Assembly (NCBI GenBank): GCA_944320015.1
Contig: CALUFO010000012.1
Coordinates: 1 to 64,000 of the forward strand
Source of the DNA: an uncultured Barnesiella sp.
Lineage (GTDB): Bacteria > Bacteroidota > Bacteroidia > Bacteroidales > Barnesiellaceae
Reading direction: 5' to 3'
Length of the DNA: 64,000 nt
The position numbers and the translations under genes were made by a program. Shown piece after piece: positions 34,730-44,484 of the stretch; position 1 is the first letter of the stretch; each line of letters begins with the position of its first letter. The notes under the pieces are model-generated. The model was not told the DNA's origin and did no database searches. It worked only from the letters and a program-made list of their open reading frames with translations.

Positions 34730-35311
34730 ATGCGCATCATCAGCGGGAAATACGGGCGTCGCCGGTTTGATGTTCCCACCAACATCAAGGCTCGACCCAC
34801 TACCGATTTCGCACGGGAAAACATTTTCAACGTACTGGAAAACCTTATCGACTTCGAGGGCATCGACGCGCTCGACTTGTTTGCCGGTACAGGAGCCATC
34901 AGTTTCGAGTTGCTATCGCGCGAATGCGCCCGGGTGGTATGTGTCGAGATTTACCCCACACAATACAACTTTATCCGCAAAGTGCAACAACAACTCGGCG
35001 ACCCGAATCTGACCCCAGTCAAAGGCGATGTATTCAAATTCCTGCAAAGTTGCCGGCAACAATTCGACCTCATCTTTGCCGACCCCCCTTATGACCTGCC
35101 TCAATTAGAGAGTATCCCGCACGAGGTATTATCGAGGAACCTGCTCAAACCGGGCGGAATATTTGTCCTCGAACATTCGAAAAAAAACGATTTCTCGTCT
35201 CACCCACTGTTTGACCAGCACCGTAGCTACGGTAGTGTGAATTTCTCGATTTTCCGCACAGCCGAATCGAGCGAACCCGACACGCCTATACACTCCCCCG
35301 TGATAGAATAA
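34730..35311 (+). CDS. rsmD: 16S rRNA (guanine966-N2)-methyltransferase
   Basis: A 193-residue methyltransferase. It starts MRIISGKYGRRRFDVP and shows ARPTTDFARENIFNVL, the SAM-binding ALDLFAGTGAISFELLSR and the catalytic motif FADPPYDLP near residue 125, all diagnostic of RsmD, which methylates G966 of 16S rRNA. The ATG at 34730 follows a good -7 element; a longer in-frame start at 34640 lies upstream of that promoter and was rejected. The last 15 residues are a variable acidic tail. Confidence 0.94.
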   Translation: MRIISGKYGRRRFDVPTNIKARPTTDFARENIFNVLENLIDFEGIDALDLFAGTGAISFELLSRECARVVCVEIYPTQYNFIRKVQQQLGDPNLTPVKGDVFKFLQSCRQQFDLIFADPPYDLPQLESIPHEVLSRNLLKPGGIFVLEHSKKNDFSSHPLFDQHRSYGSVNFSIFRTAESSEPDTPIHSPVIE

Positions 35312-35350
35312 AAAGGGGCTTTTACCTACCGCCCGGTCGATAAAAGCCCC
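35311..35350 (-). terminator. Terminator of the phosphatase gene, shared with rsmD
   Basis: GGGGCTTTTA (35315-35324) pairs with TAAAAGCCCC (35341-35350). On the minus strand TTTT follows, serving the phosphatase gene at 35377; the rsmD stop lies at its other edge, so it may act in both directions. Confidence 0.75.
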
Positions 35351-35376
35351 CTCAAAGAAAGAACACCTGTTTTTTT

Positions 35377-36342
35377 TTATTTCACTCGTGTGACGGTATA
35401 AAGCACCCGACCGTTCTTATCGATCATATAGAGACTCAAATCTTTATCCGAGACCGACACTACCGAATAACCGGGTTCGGAACTACAAAACTGTGTCCCG
35501 TCGATCTCACTGACCTCCCGGCTTAATGAGGCCGATGAGTTGACCACATAATCGACATGACTATCGGGTTTTCTGATGTGCTGGAAATTGTGGATATGAC
35601 CGGCAATATACATGTCGACTCCATATTTCTTCAACAAAGGGTCGAGCCTTTCTTGCAAATCCTCACGCTCTTCTTCATCTTTCGGAGTCTGCGCATAGAC
35701 CGGGTGATGGCCTATCACTATTTTCCATGTCTCGTCCGAAGCGTTCAACACCGAATCGATCCAGTGAAGTTGCGCCTCCATATCCTGCGCGGCCACATCG
35801 CGATACGACTCTTCCGATTCTTTGTGATACTTGTCGATCAACGGCGTGGTGTCGATAAACACCACTTTGAGCGAAGAGCTGTCGCCCACCTCGAAAGATT
35901 TGGCATAGTACCTATCGGGCATGCACCACCGGCGACTTATCCCCGAATAATCCAACACGGCTTGGGTGTTGCCCCGGTACTCGTGATTTCCCATAATCGG
36001 GTACCAATCGAGCATCAGTTCGGGGTGTGAATAGATGTGCTCGTAATTGGTCGTCCACAGCGGGTCATTCACACTGGCAACCCCCTCGAAATGGTGCACA
36101 TCACCAGCCGCCGCCACAAACTCGATATCGATATCCTCGGCCATTGAACCCATTTGCTCGGCAATGAGTTTTTGGTCATAATACCCGTTACGCCCCAAAT
36201 CGTTGGCCACGATAAAATTGAAATTATCATCGGGCAGCCATGTGAGTTTCTGGAGGTTTGCGCCCTCTTGATGACATGAGGAAAAGAGTAACACCAACTT
36301 TATGGCCAATAAGGCCGAAAAAACTTTTACAGATTTCATCAT
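35377..36342 (-). CDS. Purple acid phosphatase-like metallophosphoesterase lipoprotein
   Basis: A 321-residue exported lipoprotein (lipobox LLFSSC, Cys23). The five dinuclear-metal blocks of the calcineurin fold are visible: NDLGRNGYYDQ in block 1, AAGDVHHFEG, IMGNHEYRG, IGHHPVYAQ and AGHIHNFQH. The spacing and the Tyr following block 1 recall tartrate-resistant (ACP5-like) acid phosphatases. The enzyme should sit on the outer membrane or in the periplasm and release phosphate from organic esters. It begins 21 nt after the TonB-dependent receptor gene, so cleavage and uptake of one phosphorylated substrate is the likely shared job. Confidence 0.88.
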   Translation of the reverse strand: MMKSVKVFSALLAIKLVLLFSSCHQEGANLQKLTWLPDDNFNFIVANDLGRNGYYDQKLIAEQMGSMAEDIDIEFVAAAGDVHHFEGVASVNDPLWTTNYEHIYSHPELMLDWYPIMGNHEYRGNTQAVLDYSGISRRWCMPDRYYAKSFEVGDSSSLKVVFIDTTPLIDKYHKESEESYRDVAAQDMEAQLHWIDSVLNASDETWKIVIGHHPVYAQTPKDEEEREDLQERLDPLLKKYGVDMYIAGHIHNFQHIRKPDSHVDYVVNSSASLSREVSEIDGTQFCSSEPGYSVVSVSDKDLSLYMIDKNGRVLYTVTRVK

Positions 36343-36363
36343 TTTCTCTATTTAATCGATTTG

Positions 36364-39174
36364 TTAAAATTCCCACTTGACACCTATGTCGAACGTAGGT
36401 TTATAATATTCGAGTTGCGCCATATATTGTTTGAAACCTTGATAATAACGCAACGGTTGGTTCAAAAGATTGTTCGCTTCGGCAAAAATTCTCAACCCAC
36501 GGGTTATACGGTAGGAAGCATTGGCGTCGAGGAACATCTGCCCGTCGTAATAGCGGTCTTCAAAAGGCTCGTTAGCCACTTCGTCGATGTAACCGCCCGT
36601 GTAATTGAACGAGACCCGAGCCGAAAACCGGCTGTTCTCCCAAGCGAGCGAAGCGTTGAACATGTGCGGAGCCGCACCCGGGAAACTCACATCGGTGCGT
36701 TCCTCGCCGTCTTCGTTGTAAATACCCTTTGTAATCGAGTGTGTATAGGTGTAATTGAGCATTACGCTGAAATTGCGCATGAAGCTCGATGAGAAGAAGT
36801 CGAGTTTCCGCTGCAAAGCAATCTCGGCACCAAACAGGTGTACTTCATCGCCATTCAAAGGACGAAGGAACTCCCATTGCTCCCCGGCCGGAATGGGATT
36901 GGGCAAACCGGGGAAGTCGGCAGCAAATTTGTCGGCCGTATAATTGACATCGAGATAATTATAAATGAAGTTGTCGAGATTCTTATAGAACAGCCCGGCC
37001 GAAACGATGCCCACCGATTGGAAGTAATACTCACCGATGAGGTCGAAATTGTAGGAGTAGGTCGCTTTCAAATCGGAATTACCGGCCGAGATTTCACGGT
37101 CCTCCGATTTCACATCGGCAAAAGGAATCAACGCATAATAGTTGGGACGGGCAAGCGCTGTCGAGAACACCCCTCGAAGGACCATATTTTTCATAGGAGT
37201 GTAGCAAACGGTCACATTGGGCAGCACGTTGGTATAACTGTTCTTCACATTGCGCAAATCGGCGTTTTCATAATCCTCGTTGAGCACATAATTCCCCTCG
37301 TAATCGACCCGGGTATGCTCCACACGGGCTCCTATGATAAAGGTCAAATCGGGGGTAATATCCTGATCCCAGCGCAAATATCCGGCATATATCTGCTCCT
37401 TGGCCTTATAGTTGTTGACCAGATATTCCGAGGGGTCGGCCTCCTTCTCAAAAGCGGCGGCATCGTTGAGATTGACACTTCCCAACCATTTTTTCGATAC
37501 GAAAGAACCCGGAATATAGCGACCGCCCTGTGTCAAAGGCTTGTCATACACGGCCCTCTCCATATCGAGCAACGAAGGGAGCCCGTCGACAGGAGTATAT
37601 TCGAAAAACTCGTTATCGCGCTCTTTGCTCTTGATTCTCGCTTTCAACCCGAAGTGCAAGCGTCCTTTCTGCGAAGCAATGACCGAGAGCGGCACCCGAG
37701 CGTTGATTTTGGCCGAGTATTCGTCCTCATCGGTGTAATCGTGCTGCTCGGTGAGTTTATCCAGCGCAAAGAGGCTCAAATCCTGCCCGGGAGCCGATAT
37801 AAACGGTTTGCGGGGATTGGCGAGGTCTTGCGAGAGCGAAAGCCCCTCTTGCACATACTCGATATAACGCTCGTGAGGACGGTCTTCCTGCGCTTTGGCA
37901 TAACTAAGATTCCAATCGAGGTCAAATTTAGGCGAGAGCAAGTGAGTACCCGTGAGCGCATAGGATTGCACCCGCTGGTCTTCGAGACGCGCATTTTTAT
38001 TGCGGCAGTCGTCGATACCGCCTTTGGTTTCCCTCGATATGTTTCCGGTATATCCGGCAATCGCTTGATTGGCATCATACACCGGCTCGACATCCTTGAA
38101 CTGGGTGCGGAAGCGGTTCTCCCGATCGTCACGCCAGTTATACATCAAATCGGCGGCAATGGTATTGTTGGCATCGATTTTCCAATCGGCATTCAGGGAA
38201 ATGCTCCGGCGTATGCGTTGCACGTCGTACTTGCGTATATCCATCTCTTCGAGGAAAATGTTGTCGGCGTCGTCGGCAGCCCACACCCCTTCGATATTGT
38301 CCGAGCCATAGGTCTTGTTCATATACGAGGCGCTGAGCACGACGCCCACTTTACCGTCGGCAAAACGATTGGAATAGACAAACGCCCCCGAACCGGTAGC
38401 CCCGTTGCGAATGGGATTGAACCCACCCAAAGCCGTGAACGAGATGCGCTGCCCGCCCGATGCTGCCCGGGTAACCAAGTCGACCGAGCCGCCAATGGCA
38501 TCGCCGTCCATATCGGGAGTCAAGGTTTTGTTCACCCGAATGGTCTGTATCATGTCCGACGGGATTAAGTCCATTTGCACCTTACGGTTGTCGCCCTCGG
38601 CCGAGGGTATGCGGTTCCCATTGAGCGTCACCGAGTTCAACTCCGAGGCCAAGCCCCTCACAATGATATTGCGCGCCTCGCCTTGGTCGTTCTGCATGGT
38701 AATACCCGGAACCCGTTTCAACGCATCGCCGATATTCGAATCGGGGAAACGTCCCACTTGGTCGGCCGAAATGACATTCGTTACATTGCGGTTGGTCTTC
38801 TGCTGGTTGAACGCCTTGGCCTGTCCGCGAGCCTGATCTCCCATGACAACCACTTCGTTCAAGACTTTCGAATCTTCTTGCAAAAGGAACTCCATAACCG
38901 AGTTTACCCCTTCTTTCACCGACACCTCTTGATATGCCGTAATATATCCCAAATATGAAACTTCTACCCGGTAATCCCCATCGGGCACATTCAAAAACTC
39001 GAAATTCCCGTTCTTGTCCGATACCGTATATCGGTTGAATTTATCCAGCCTCAACACGGCTCCCGGCAACGTGCGCAGCTCGGTTTTTTCTTTTACCGTA
39101 CCCGATATGAGGCCTGCCGCTTGCAGTGCAATGACTTGCCCCAAAAGTAAAATAAGTAGTACTGTTTTTTTCAT
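36364..39174 (-). CDS. TonB-dependent receptor with N-terminal carboxypeptidase-like domain
   Basis: A 936-residue outer membrane receptor. Order: signal peptide (1-19), carboxypeptidase-regulatory-like domain (about 22-105, with GNFEFLNVPDGDYRVEVSYL), and a plug with VGRFPDSNIGDALKRVPGIT and DMDGDAIGGSVDLVTRAA. A 22-stranded barrel follows, ending in an aromatic strand, IGVKWEF. The plug motifs match the Caulobacter-type TonB receptor family more than SusC. No SusD homologue is next to it. Together with the phosphatase gene 21 nt downstream it forms a two-gene uptake operon. Confidence 0.93.
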   Translation of the reverse strand: MKKTVLLILLLGQVIALQAAGLISGTVKEKTELRTLPGAVLRLDKFNRYTVSDKNGNFEFLNVPDGDYRVEVSYLGYITAYQEVSVKEGVNSVMEFLLQEDSKVLNEVVVMGDQARGQAKAFNQQKTNRNVTNVISADQVGRFPDSNIGDALKRVPGITMQNDQGEARNIIVRGLASELNSVTLNGNRIPSAEGDNRKVQMDLIPSDMIQTIRVNKTLTPDMDGDAIGGSVDLVTRAASGGQRISFTALGGFNPIRNGATGSGAFVYSNRFADGKVGVVLSASYMNKTYGSDNIEGVWAADDADNIFLEEMDIRKYDVQRIRRSISLNADWKIDANNTIAADLMYNWRDDRENRFRTQFKDVEPVYDANQAIAGYTGNISRETKGGIDDCRNKNARLEDQRVQSYALTGTHLLSPKFDLDWNLSYAKAQEDRPHERYIEYVQEGLSLSQDLANPRKPFISAPGQDLSLFALDKLTEQHDYTDEDEYSAKINARVPLSVIASQKGRLHFGLKARIKSKERDNEFFEYTPVDGLPSLLDMERAVYDKPLTQGGRYIPGSFVSKKWLGSVNLNDAAAFEKEADPSEYLVNNYKAKEQIYAGYLRWDQDITPDLTFIIGARVEHTRVDYEGNYVLNEDYENADLRNVKNSYTNVLPNVTVCYTPMKNMVLRGVFSTALARPNYYALIPFADVKSEDREISAGNSDLKATYSYNFDLIGEYYFQSVGIVSAGLFYKNLDNFIYNYLDVNYTADKFAADFPGLPNPIPAGEQWEFLRPLNGDEVHLFGAEIALQRKLDFFSSSFMRNFSVMLNYTYTHSITKGIYNEDGEERTDVSFPGAAPHMFNASLAWENSRFSARVSFNYTGGYIDEVANEPFEDRYYDGQMFLDANASYRITRGLRIFAEANNLLNQPLRYYQGFKQYMAQLEYYKPTFDIGVKWEF

Positions 39175-39201
39175 AGATCTTGTTTATGTAAATTGACGGA
39201 G

Positions 39202-39209
39202 CAAAATTA
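39202..39209 (-). promoter_or_regulatory. -7 element of the receptor-phosphatase operon
   Basis: TAATTTTG on the minus strand, 27 nt before the receptor start codon. No convincing -33 box and no recognised phosphate operator. Confidence 0.5.
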
Positions 39210-39286
39210 TCGGAGGCTTGCAACATCTATGTTACAGGGATTTTAAAACCGAGTAACACTTATTAAGCGATTCTCGGGCAGGGATA

Positions 39287-39334
39287 ATACAAAGGAGGGA
39301 TTTGGCCGAGTGTCGCCAAATCCCTCCTTTGTAT
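39287..39334 (-). terminator. 20-bp perfect hairpin after the 1513-residue protein gene
   Basis: The arm TACAAAGGAGGGATTTGGC (39288-39306) is repeated inverted at 39315-39333 around an 8-nt loop, and the stem extends one further pair. It lies about 42 nt past the stop at 39376. No long U-run. Confidence 0.7.
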
Positions 39335-39375
39335 CACTCCGGTTAATCTCGAACCGAAGTTTTCCGGGGGCTCAT

Positions 39376-42300
39376 TTAATCGACTATTACCTTTATAGCC
39401 TTATTCAAAACCCGAACGATATACACGCCCTTGTTCACCGAAATCGTTGTCACTCCGGAGCAAACGTCGTCGTGCAGCAAGATACCCGACAAATTGGAAA
39501 CCGAAACCCGGCTTCCCTCGGCTCCGCGAATTACAATGGCACCGTTCTCGGCATACACCTTGACGCTCTCTATCGAACCTGCGTCTACACCCGACGTTTC
39601 CACCGTACAGGGAGCCGACAATATAGATTCGCCCATATTATAAACTACCGACACGGCATATACATTACTACCCAAGTCAGGAGTTTCATCGGTAAACTCG
39701 GTCGAGGTCACATTGCCCAGCAACTCACCGTTGCGATATACGTTGTAGCTCTCCACGGTCAGGCCTTCGGGCAGAACCGGTTGCGGTTTATACACAACAT
39801 TGTCGATACCCAGCAAGAATGAATTTTTCGACACACAACGTATGGCAAAATAGGTAGCGGAGGCCGGCAAATCATAGGTATAGGTAGCCCATGCGTCGGC
39901 GGGAAGAGAAGCGACTTTCTCCAATTGGTTCGTAAAGTCTTCAACCGCATTTCCTGTGGTCGAATAGTAAACCTCTATCGACTCGGTATAATCAGCAACG
40001 TAGGCCTTCGCTTGGAACGAGATAGTTTGTCCGCCGGCTGCCAGACGCGGCGAGATGAGCCAGTCGTCGTTTTGTCCGAGCGTAGTCGTTTCAGGATCGG
40101 AAGCCCAGCATACAGCCAGTTTGGAGCCATGCGAATCGTCCATCATAAACCGCTCGTCTACACCCAGCCCGGCAATGTGCTCCGAGTTCATATCGAAAAT
40201 CATGAAGGCTTGCGGTTTCCCGGCATTGGGCCATGACTTTGATTCTTCGAAAACATAGGTTTCGCCCCCATCGACATCGGCCACCGTCCATGCTCCAAAG
40301 CCGTCGATTGTAAACGGCTCGTAATCTTCAAAGCCATCGGTTACCTCCTCGATCACCGGCTCGTCGAGCGAAGGAGCCTCCCATGCAAGTTTTACCGTCG
40401 CACCGTCTTGATGCCCGGTCAATCCGGTCACCACGGGATAAGACGACCCGTTTACATGTGTCGTCACGGCTGTCTCGGTGCGGTCGTCGCTTCGGTTCTC
40501 ATCGAGGTCATAGGCTACCGTTCCATAGAACTTCAAATCGGTACCGGCCATATCGATAGAAGGTGTATAGGATAACTCTACATTCATAGAAGTTTGAGCG
40601 GCCAACCCCTCAACCGATTCCGAGGCAAACACATTGGACTCCTCGTCAATCAAATAAACCGTGAACGGGGAAGCATCGTTCACCCCTTCGTTCAAAATCG
40701 ACACAACATACTTGGCCTCTTCCTTAAAGTCGACCGCTTCGGGGCCTGTGATAGCCGTCGACCGAAGGTTATGACTCGGGAAGCTACGAATTTCGATATT
40801 ATCGACATAGGCAAAGTTGAAATCTTCGATACACTCTCCTACCAACGAGATGCGCACATTCTCAGATTTATACTTGGTGAGGTCTATGTTCACCCGAGTC
40901 CATTCTTCGGCCGATTCGACTACTTGCACATCTTGCCAATCGGCATAATCGGCCGAGACTTGGAAGCGCACTTTCACGCCTCCGGTAGGCATCAGTATCC
41001 AAGCGTTGAGCCGGGGGTTATCGATATTCGAAATATCGATCTTAGGACTGTATATCCGTGTGGATGCCCCCACCGCATAGCCTTGGAAATCGGCGCTTCC
41101 ACCGTCATTATCTTGGGACTGGTCGGGGCGGGGCGTCCAATCCGAATCATAGCTTTTCCCCGACAGGAGCTCGGTTGTCCATGGGCCACGGGTTACTTCC
41201 GCACCGGCAAACGACTCGGCATAAGGCGCCGGATAGGAGGGGCCTACCAACTGCGTGTTGGATTGCACCGGTTCCGATTCTCCCTTTTGGTTTTTGGCCA
41301 CTACCGAGAAATAGGTCAACACCTGCGGCAACTCGTTATTCAAAGAAGTAAGTTCGTATTGAAGCCCCTGTACATCTTCGGCAACAGGTTCTGAATCGGC
41401 GTCGTAGATGGTATAAACGACCTGCTCGGGATCTACATATCCTCCATATTTCCCGGTCTCGGGAACCGCGCTCCAAGAAAGCAAGCCCGAGCCTTCGCCT
41501 TCATCTACAAACGTTACCGACTGAGGCGCCAGCGGTTCGTCGATACCCACCAATACGGTATCGGTAACCGCCTTGCCTTGGCCAAACGAGTTGCGGGCGA
41601 CCACGCTGTAAACATTCAACCCCTCGGCCGCATTGTTGTCTACAAATTGCAGGGCGGCTCCCTTCCCGGGATTCTCGAATGTCTTAACCGATGTTTCACC
41701 CCGTTTCACCTCGATAGCCGTCAACTCGGTCAACTCTTCTCCTATAAGATTTTGAGTCGGCGTCGTAAACTCGACGGTTACAGACAATGCCCCTTTCTCT
41801 CCCGAAGTAAGGGTAAAATCGCTTACCTCGCCCGGAACATTGGTCGACACCGGTTCACCCAGTTTGATATTGTCGACTGTCAAGTTTCCTTTGTCCGCAT
41901 CGCTCACCGCATGGAAACCAATATAATACACGCCGTCGGCGTCGGGTCTGATCGAGAAAGTTTCGGTCTTGGGCGAGGTCCTCGTGTTGGTATAGGTGCG
42001 TTCTTCCATAATGACGATATTCATCGCGTCGACCGTTGCGGCGGTGCCCATCTTCACCTCCATTTTCTCCTCGGAGCGCGAGTTCAACACATAGGTGTCG
42101 AACGAGAACACATATTCATATCCTCTTTTGAGTCTCAACGGAGGCGTTATCAACCAGTCATCGGCCGCATTTTGCATATGGTAGGAATATCGCACCGTAC
42201 CACTGGAATATGTCCATTTCTTATTGTCATTGTTCACATCGACAACCGTAAACAGCCCCAACGCATTTTTATCTGTAAAATCCTGCTCATATGGGGGATT

Positions 42301-43917
42301 CAACGCATCGCCCACACTCACCGAATTGGAGGTGGCCGCCTCGCCCTCGATGCCATCGTTGTAGGGTGTCACCACATAATAATAAAGAGCCAGTTCCTCG
42401 GTCGTGAAAGTCTCGGTAAACACGCTGTCGGCATAGTTCGTTGCCACTTCTTGATTGTCGGGCATACGCACTATCTTATACCGCAAATCGGCTTTATTCA
42501 TGTAACCTCCGTTTTTCGTGCCGCTCGGCGTATTCCACGAAACCGTATTTACATCGCCCTCCCGAACGACAGTGAGGTTATTCACAGCCAGCGGGCTATC
42601 TTTCCCGATATAAACCGTAATATCACTCACCGGACTATCGCCAACCGAGTTGGTCAAAGTCACTTCCAATATATACATAGCCGAAGCCGGAACTTCTACC
42701 GGGCACGACACATGCGTCCCGGCGGTCGCCGCACCGGTCGCCAACACCGCGCCATTGCCCGAAATCTTATAGGTCACCTCGCCGGCCAACGGATTTCCAT
42801 CGTATGTTTCGGCCGGCATATCGAATGACACAGAGCCCGACAGCGAACCATTCTCAAACGTGGCTGACAAATTCTCGGGAGCGGAAGGCGCCCCATCGGC
42901 CGCCTCGGGATCGGGAATATAGGCGCCGACTACTTGATCGCCATAAGGCAACGCCCCTACCAGCACAGCCTCACCTGTGCTCAAATCGACCGTATAAAGA
43001 TTGGCCGCCTCGTCTTCTTCATTGGCAAACCAATAGAATGTATCGTCCGACGGATTAATCACGGCCGACTGGGTGTATTTGGGCGACACCTGTGTATCGT
43101 CTATCTCACGGAGCGAGCCCGTTGTTTTATTTATTTCGTAGAGGATTCCTCCATTGTTCTCTTCGTCCGACGTACTGGCCGAAATTCCATAGAGCTTCCC
43201 GTCAGAAGCGCAAGCCATCACTTGCATAGGCTTCTCCAAAAGAGCTATACTGTCTTTCTCCATGCCGTCGAGGTCCCAAGTCGAAAGAACATAGCACAAC
43301 TCTTTGGTTTCGTCGTTATAGCCATAGGAACAACAATATACGGTCCCCGAGAGCGGATCTTTCGCACAGCTCACCGCCGCATTCCTATAAACAGGGCCTA
43401 ACGAATATCCCATGCTCTTATAGTCGATTTCCTCTCCTGTAACAGCGTCATAAACCAAATAGCTGCCTGACGCATACCCATAGTCTACGGTATAGTCATA
43501 AACATATAGTTTCCCATCGGAATACATGGCACCCCCGCTCGCCGACAAACGAGGAATGAGGGTCACTGCCTCGCGAACGACCGGCGCCTTTGCCGAAAAA
43601 GAATAGATGCCAAAGGTATTGACATCGCGGTTCTCGTCGTACACGACCACACCGTTCAACTTCAAATTGGAAAGCGAAGGGGCTGCTTCGATAAAGTTTT
43701 TTTTCTGTGCCAAAGGCCGTACCTGTTGAAACCCATTCTCAGAGGAGAGCGACCTTGTCCGAAAATTCTTCGACTTTTCTAAGAACTGCCGCATCAGTAC
43801 CGGATCGTTTTTTACCTGCTGTGCCATATCTCTATGAGCTCTCGACGAGTTTTGAGCAAAGGCACCAAACAACAAGCTACCCAAAAGGGCAGCGAGAATA
43901 ATTAAACTTTTTTTCAT
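39376..43917 (-). CDS. Large secreted multidomain protein with FN3 and MAM-like (choice-of-anchor J) domains
   Basis: A 1513-residue exported protein: signal peptide (1-21), then a beta-propeller-like N-terminal half with Tyr-rich repeats (about 80-345). FN3-type domains follow (around 350-430, 455-545, 700-800, 810-900), interleaved with three MAM-like or choice-of-anchor J domains marked by DDWLITPPLRL, YSPKIDISNIDNPRL and NDDWLISPRL. The tail has a short T9SS-type C-terminal domain (VKVYAENGAIVIRG, GVYIVRVLNK). No catalytic motif is visible; adhesion or binding of extracellular polymers is the likely role. The 215-nt upstream gap has no promoter I would defend. Confidence 0.85.
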   Translation of the reverse strand: MKKSLIILAALLGSLLFGAFAQNSSRAHRDMAQQVKNDPVLMRQFLEKSKNFRTRSLSSENGFQQVRPLAQKKNFIEAAPSLSNLKLNGVVVYDENRDVNTFGIYSFSAKAPVVREAVTLIPRLSASGGAMYSDGKLYVYDYTVDYGYASGSYLVYDAVTGEEIDYKSMGYSLGPVYRNAAVSCAKDPLSGTVYCCSYGYNDETKELCYVLSTWDLDGMEKDSIALLEKPMQVMACASDGKLYGISASTSDEENNGGILYEINKTTGSLREIDDTQVSPKYTQSAVINPSDDTFYWFANEEDEAANLYTVDLSTGEAVLVGALPYGDQVVGAYIPDPEAADGAPSAPENLSATFENGSLSGSVSFDMPAETYDGNPLAGEVTYKISGNGAVLATGAATAGTHVSCPVEVPASAMYILEVTLTNSVGDSPVSDITVYIGKDSPLAVNNLTVVREGDVNTVSWNTPSGTKNGGYMNKADLRYKIVRMPDNQEVATNYADSVFTETFTTEELALYYYVVTPYNDGIEGEAATSNSVSVGDALNPPYEQDFTDKNALGLFTVVDVNNDNKKWTYSSGTVRYSYHMQNAADDWLITPPLRLKRGYEYVFSFDTYVLNSRSEEKMEVKMGTAATVDAMNIVIMEERTYTNTRTSPKTETFSIRPDADGVYYIGFHAVSDADKGNLTVDNIKLGEPVSTNVPGEVSDFTLTSGEKGALSVTVEFTTPTQNLIGEELTELTAIEVKRGETSVKTFENPGKGAALQFVDNNAAEGLNVYSVVARNSFGQGKAVTDTVLVGIDEPLAPQSVTFVDEGEGSGLLSWSAVPETGKYGGYVDPEQVVYTIYDADSEPVAEDVQGLQYELTSLNNELPQVLTYFSVVAKNQKGESEPVQSNTQLVGPSYPAPYAESFAGAEVTRGPWTTELLSGKSYDSDWTPRPDQSQDNDGGSADFQGYAVGASTRIYSPKIDISNIDNPRLNAWILMPTGGVKVRFQVSADYADWQDVQVVESAEEWTRVNIDLTKYKSENVRISLVGECIEDFNFAYVDNIEIRSFPSHNLRSTAITGPEAVDFKEEAKYVVSILNEGVNDASPFTVYLIDEESNVFASESVEGLAAQTSMNVELSYTPSIDMAGTDLKFYGTVAYDLDENRSDDRTETAVTTHVNGSSYPVVTGLTGHQDGATVKLAWEAPSLDEPVIEEVTDGFEDYEPFTIDGFGAWTVADVDGGETYVFEESKSWPNAGKPQAFMIFDMNSEHIAGLGVDERFMMDDSHGSKLAVCWASDPETTTLGQNDDWLISPRLAAGGQTISFQAKAYVADYTESIEVYYSTTGNAVEDFTNQLEKVASLPADAWATYTYDLPASATYFAIRCVSKNSFLLGIDNVVYKPQPVLPEGLTVESYNVYRNGELLGNVTSTEFTDETPDLGSNVYAVSVVYNMGESILSAPCTVETSGVDAGSIESVKVYAENGAIVIRGAEGSRVSVSNLSGILLHDDVCSGVTTISVNKGVYIVRVLNKAIKVIVD

Positions 43918-44132
43918 AGCACTTTGTCTGTTTTTACATGTGTGTTATAATATTATATTGTGCAAATAGCCAATGTGACCGTATTTTCCCACGCAATTTA
44001 GTTCATTTCAATCATTTATCAAAACAAAATATGCACATTATCTTTTATAATATACCAAAAAGCCTTTCTCCTAAATAAAATCATTTAGAAGAAAGGTAAT
44101 CCCTTGCTCAATCTATCGGGCGGCGGCCACGG

Positions 44133-44480
44133 TTATACCAGCTTTTTCAAGACCTCGGGTATTTCAACCTCGCAGCATTGAAGTTGTTCGAGACAACGCT
44201 CACCCTCCTTGGTCAGAGAGAAATACATTTGACGCTTATCGTCGGCGCCCAAAATTCGTTGCACAAGGCCTTTCTTCTCGACCGACCGTATCACTTTCGA
44301 GGCATTGGACTGGGTAAGTCCCAATTGCTTGGCAATATCTCCCGACGAGAGACGAGGCATATTATGAAGGGCGCACAAAAGAGAACCTTCGTTCAAACAC
44401 AGTCCGTATCGTTTTTCAAACTGTGTCTCAAACTCGGCAATCGCCCGATAAACGACTCGTATTTTGCAAAACGGTTCCAT
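44133..44480 (-). CDS. MarR-family transcriptional regulator
   Basis: A 115-residue winged-helix protein: an N-terminal dimerisation helix, then LSSGDIAKQLGLTQSNASKVIRSVEKKGLVQR (helix-turn-helix, residues 43-74), the wing DDKRQMYFSLTKEG and a C-terminal helix. Shorter than typical MarR (about 140), but domain-complete. It begins 4 nt after the ferredoxin gene, so the two are co-transcribed. Candidate targets are this operon and the adjacent thioredoxin operon, whose promoter carries repeated TTTCCA half-sites. Three Cys (one near the N-terminus, a CC pair near the C-terminus) might allow redox sensing, which is inference. Confidence 0.85.
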   Translation of the reverse strand: MEPFCKIRVVYRAIAEFETQFEKRYGLCLNEGSLLCALHNMPRLSSGDIAKQLGLTQSNASKVIRSVEKKGLVQRILGADDKRQMYFSLTKEGERCLEQLQCCEVEIPEVLKKLV

Positions 44481-44484
44481 CTCG

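Noticed and set aside
36838-38568. 576-codon plus-strand open frame opposite the TonB-dependent receptor
   Set aside because: Antisense to conserved plug and barrel codons; the residue pattern is that of a complementary frame.
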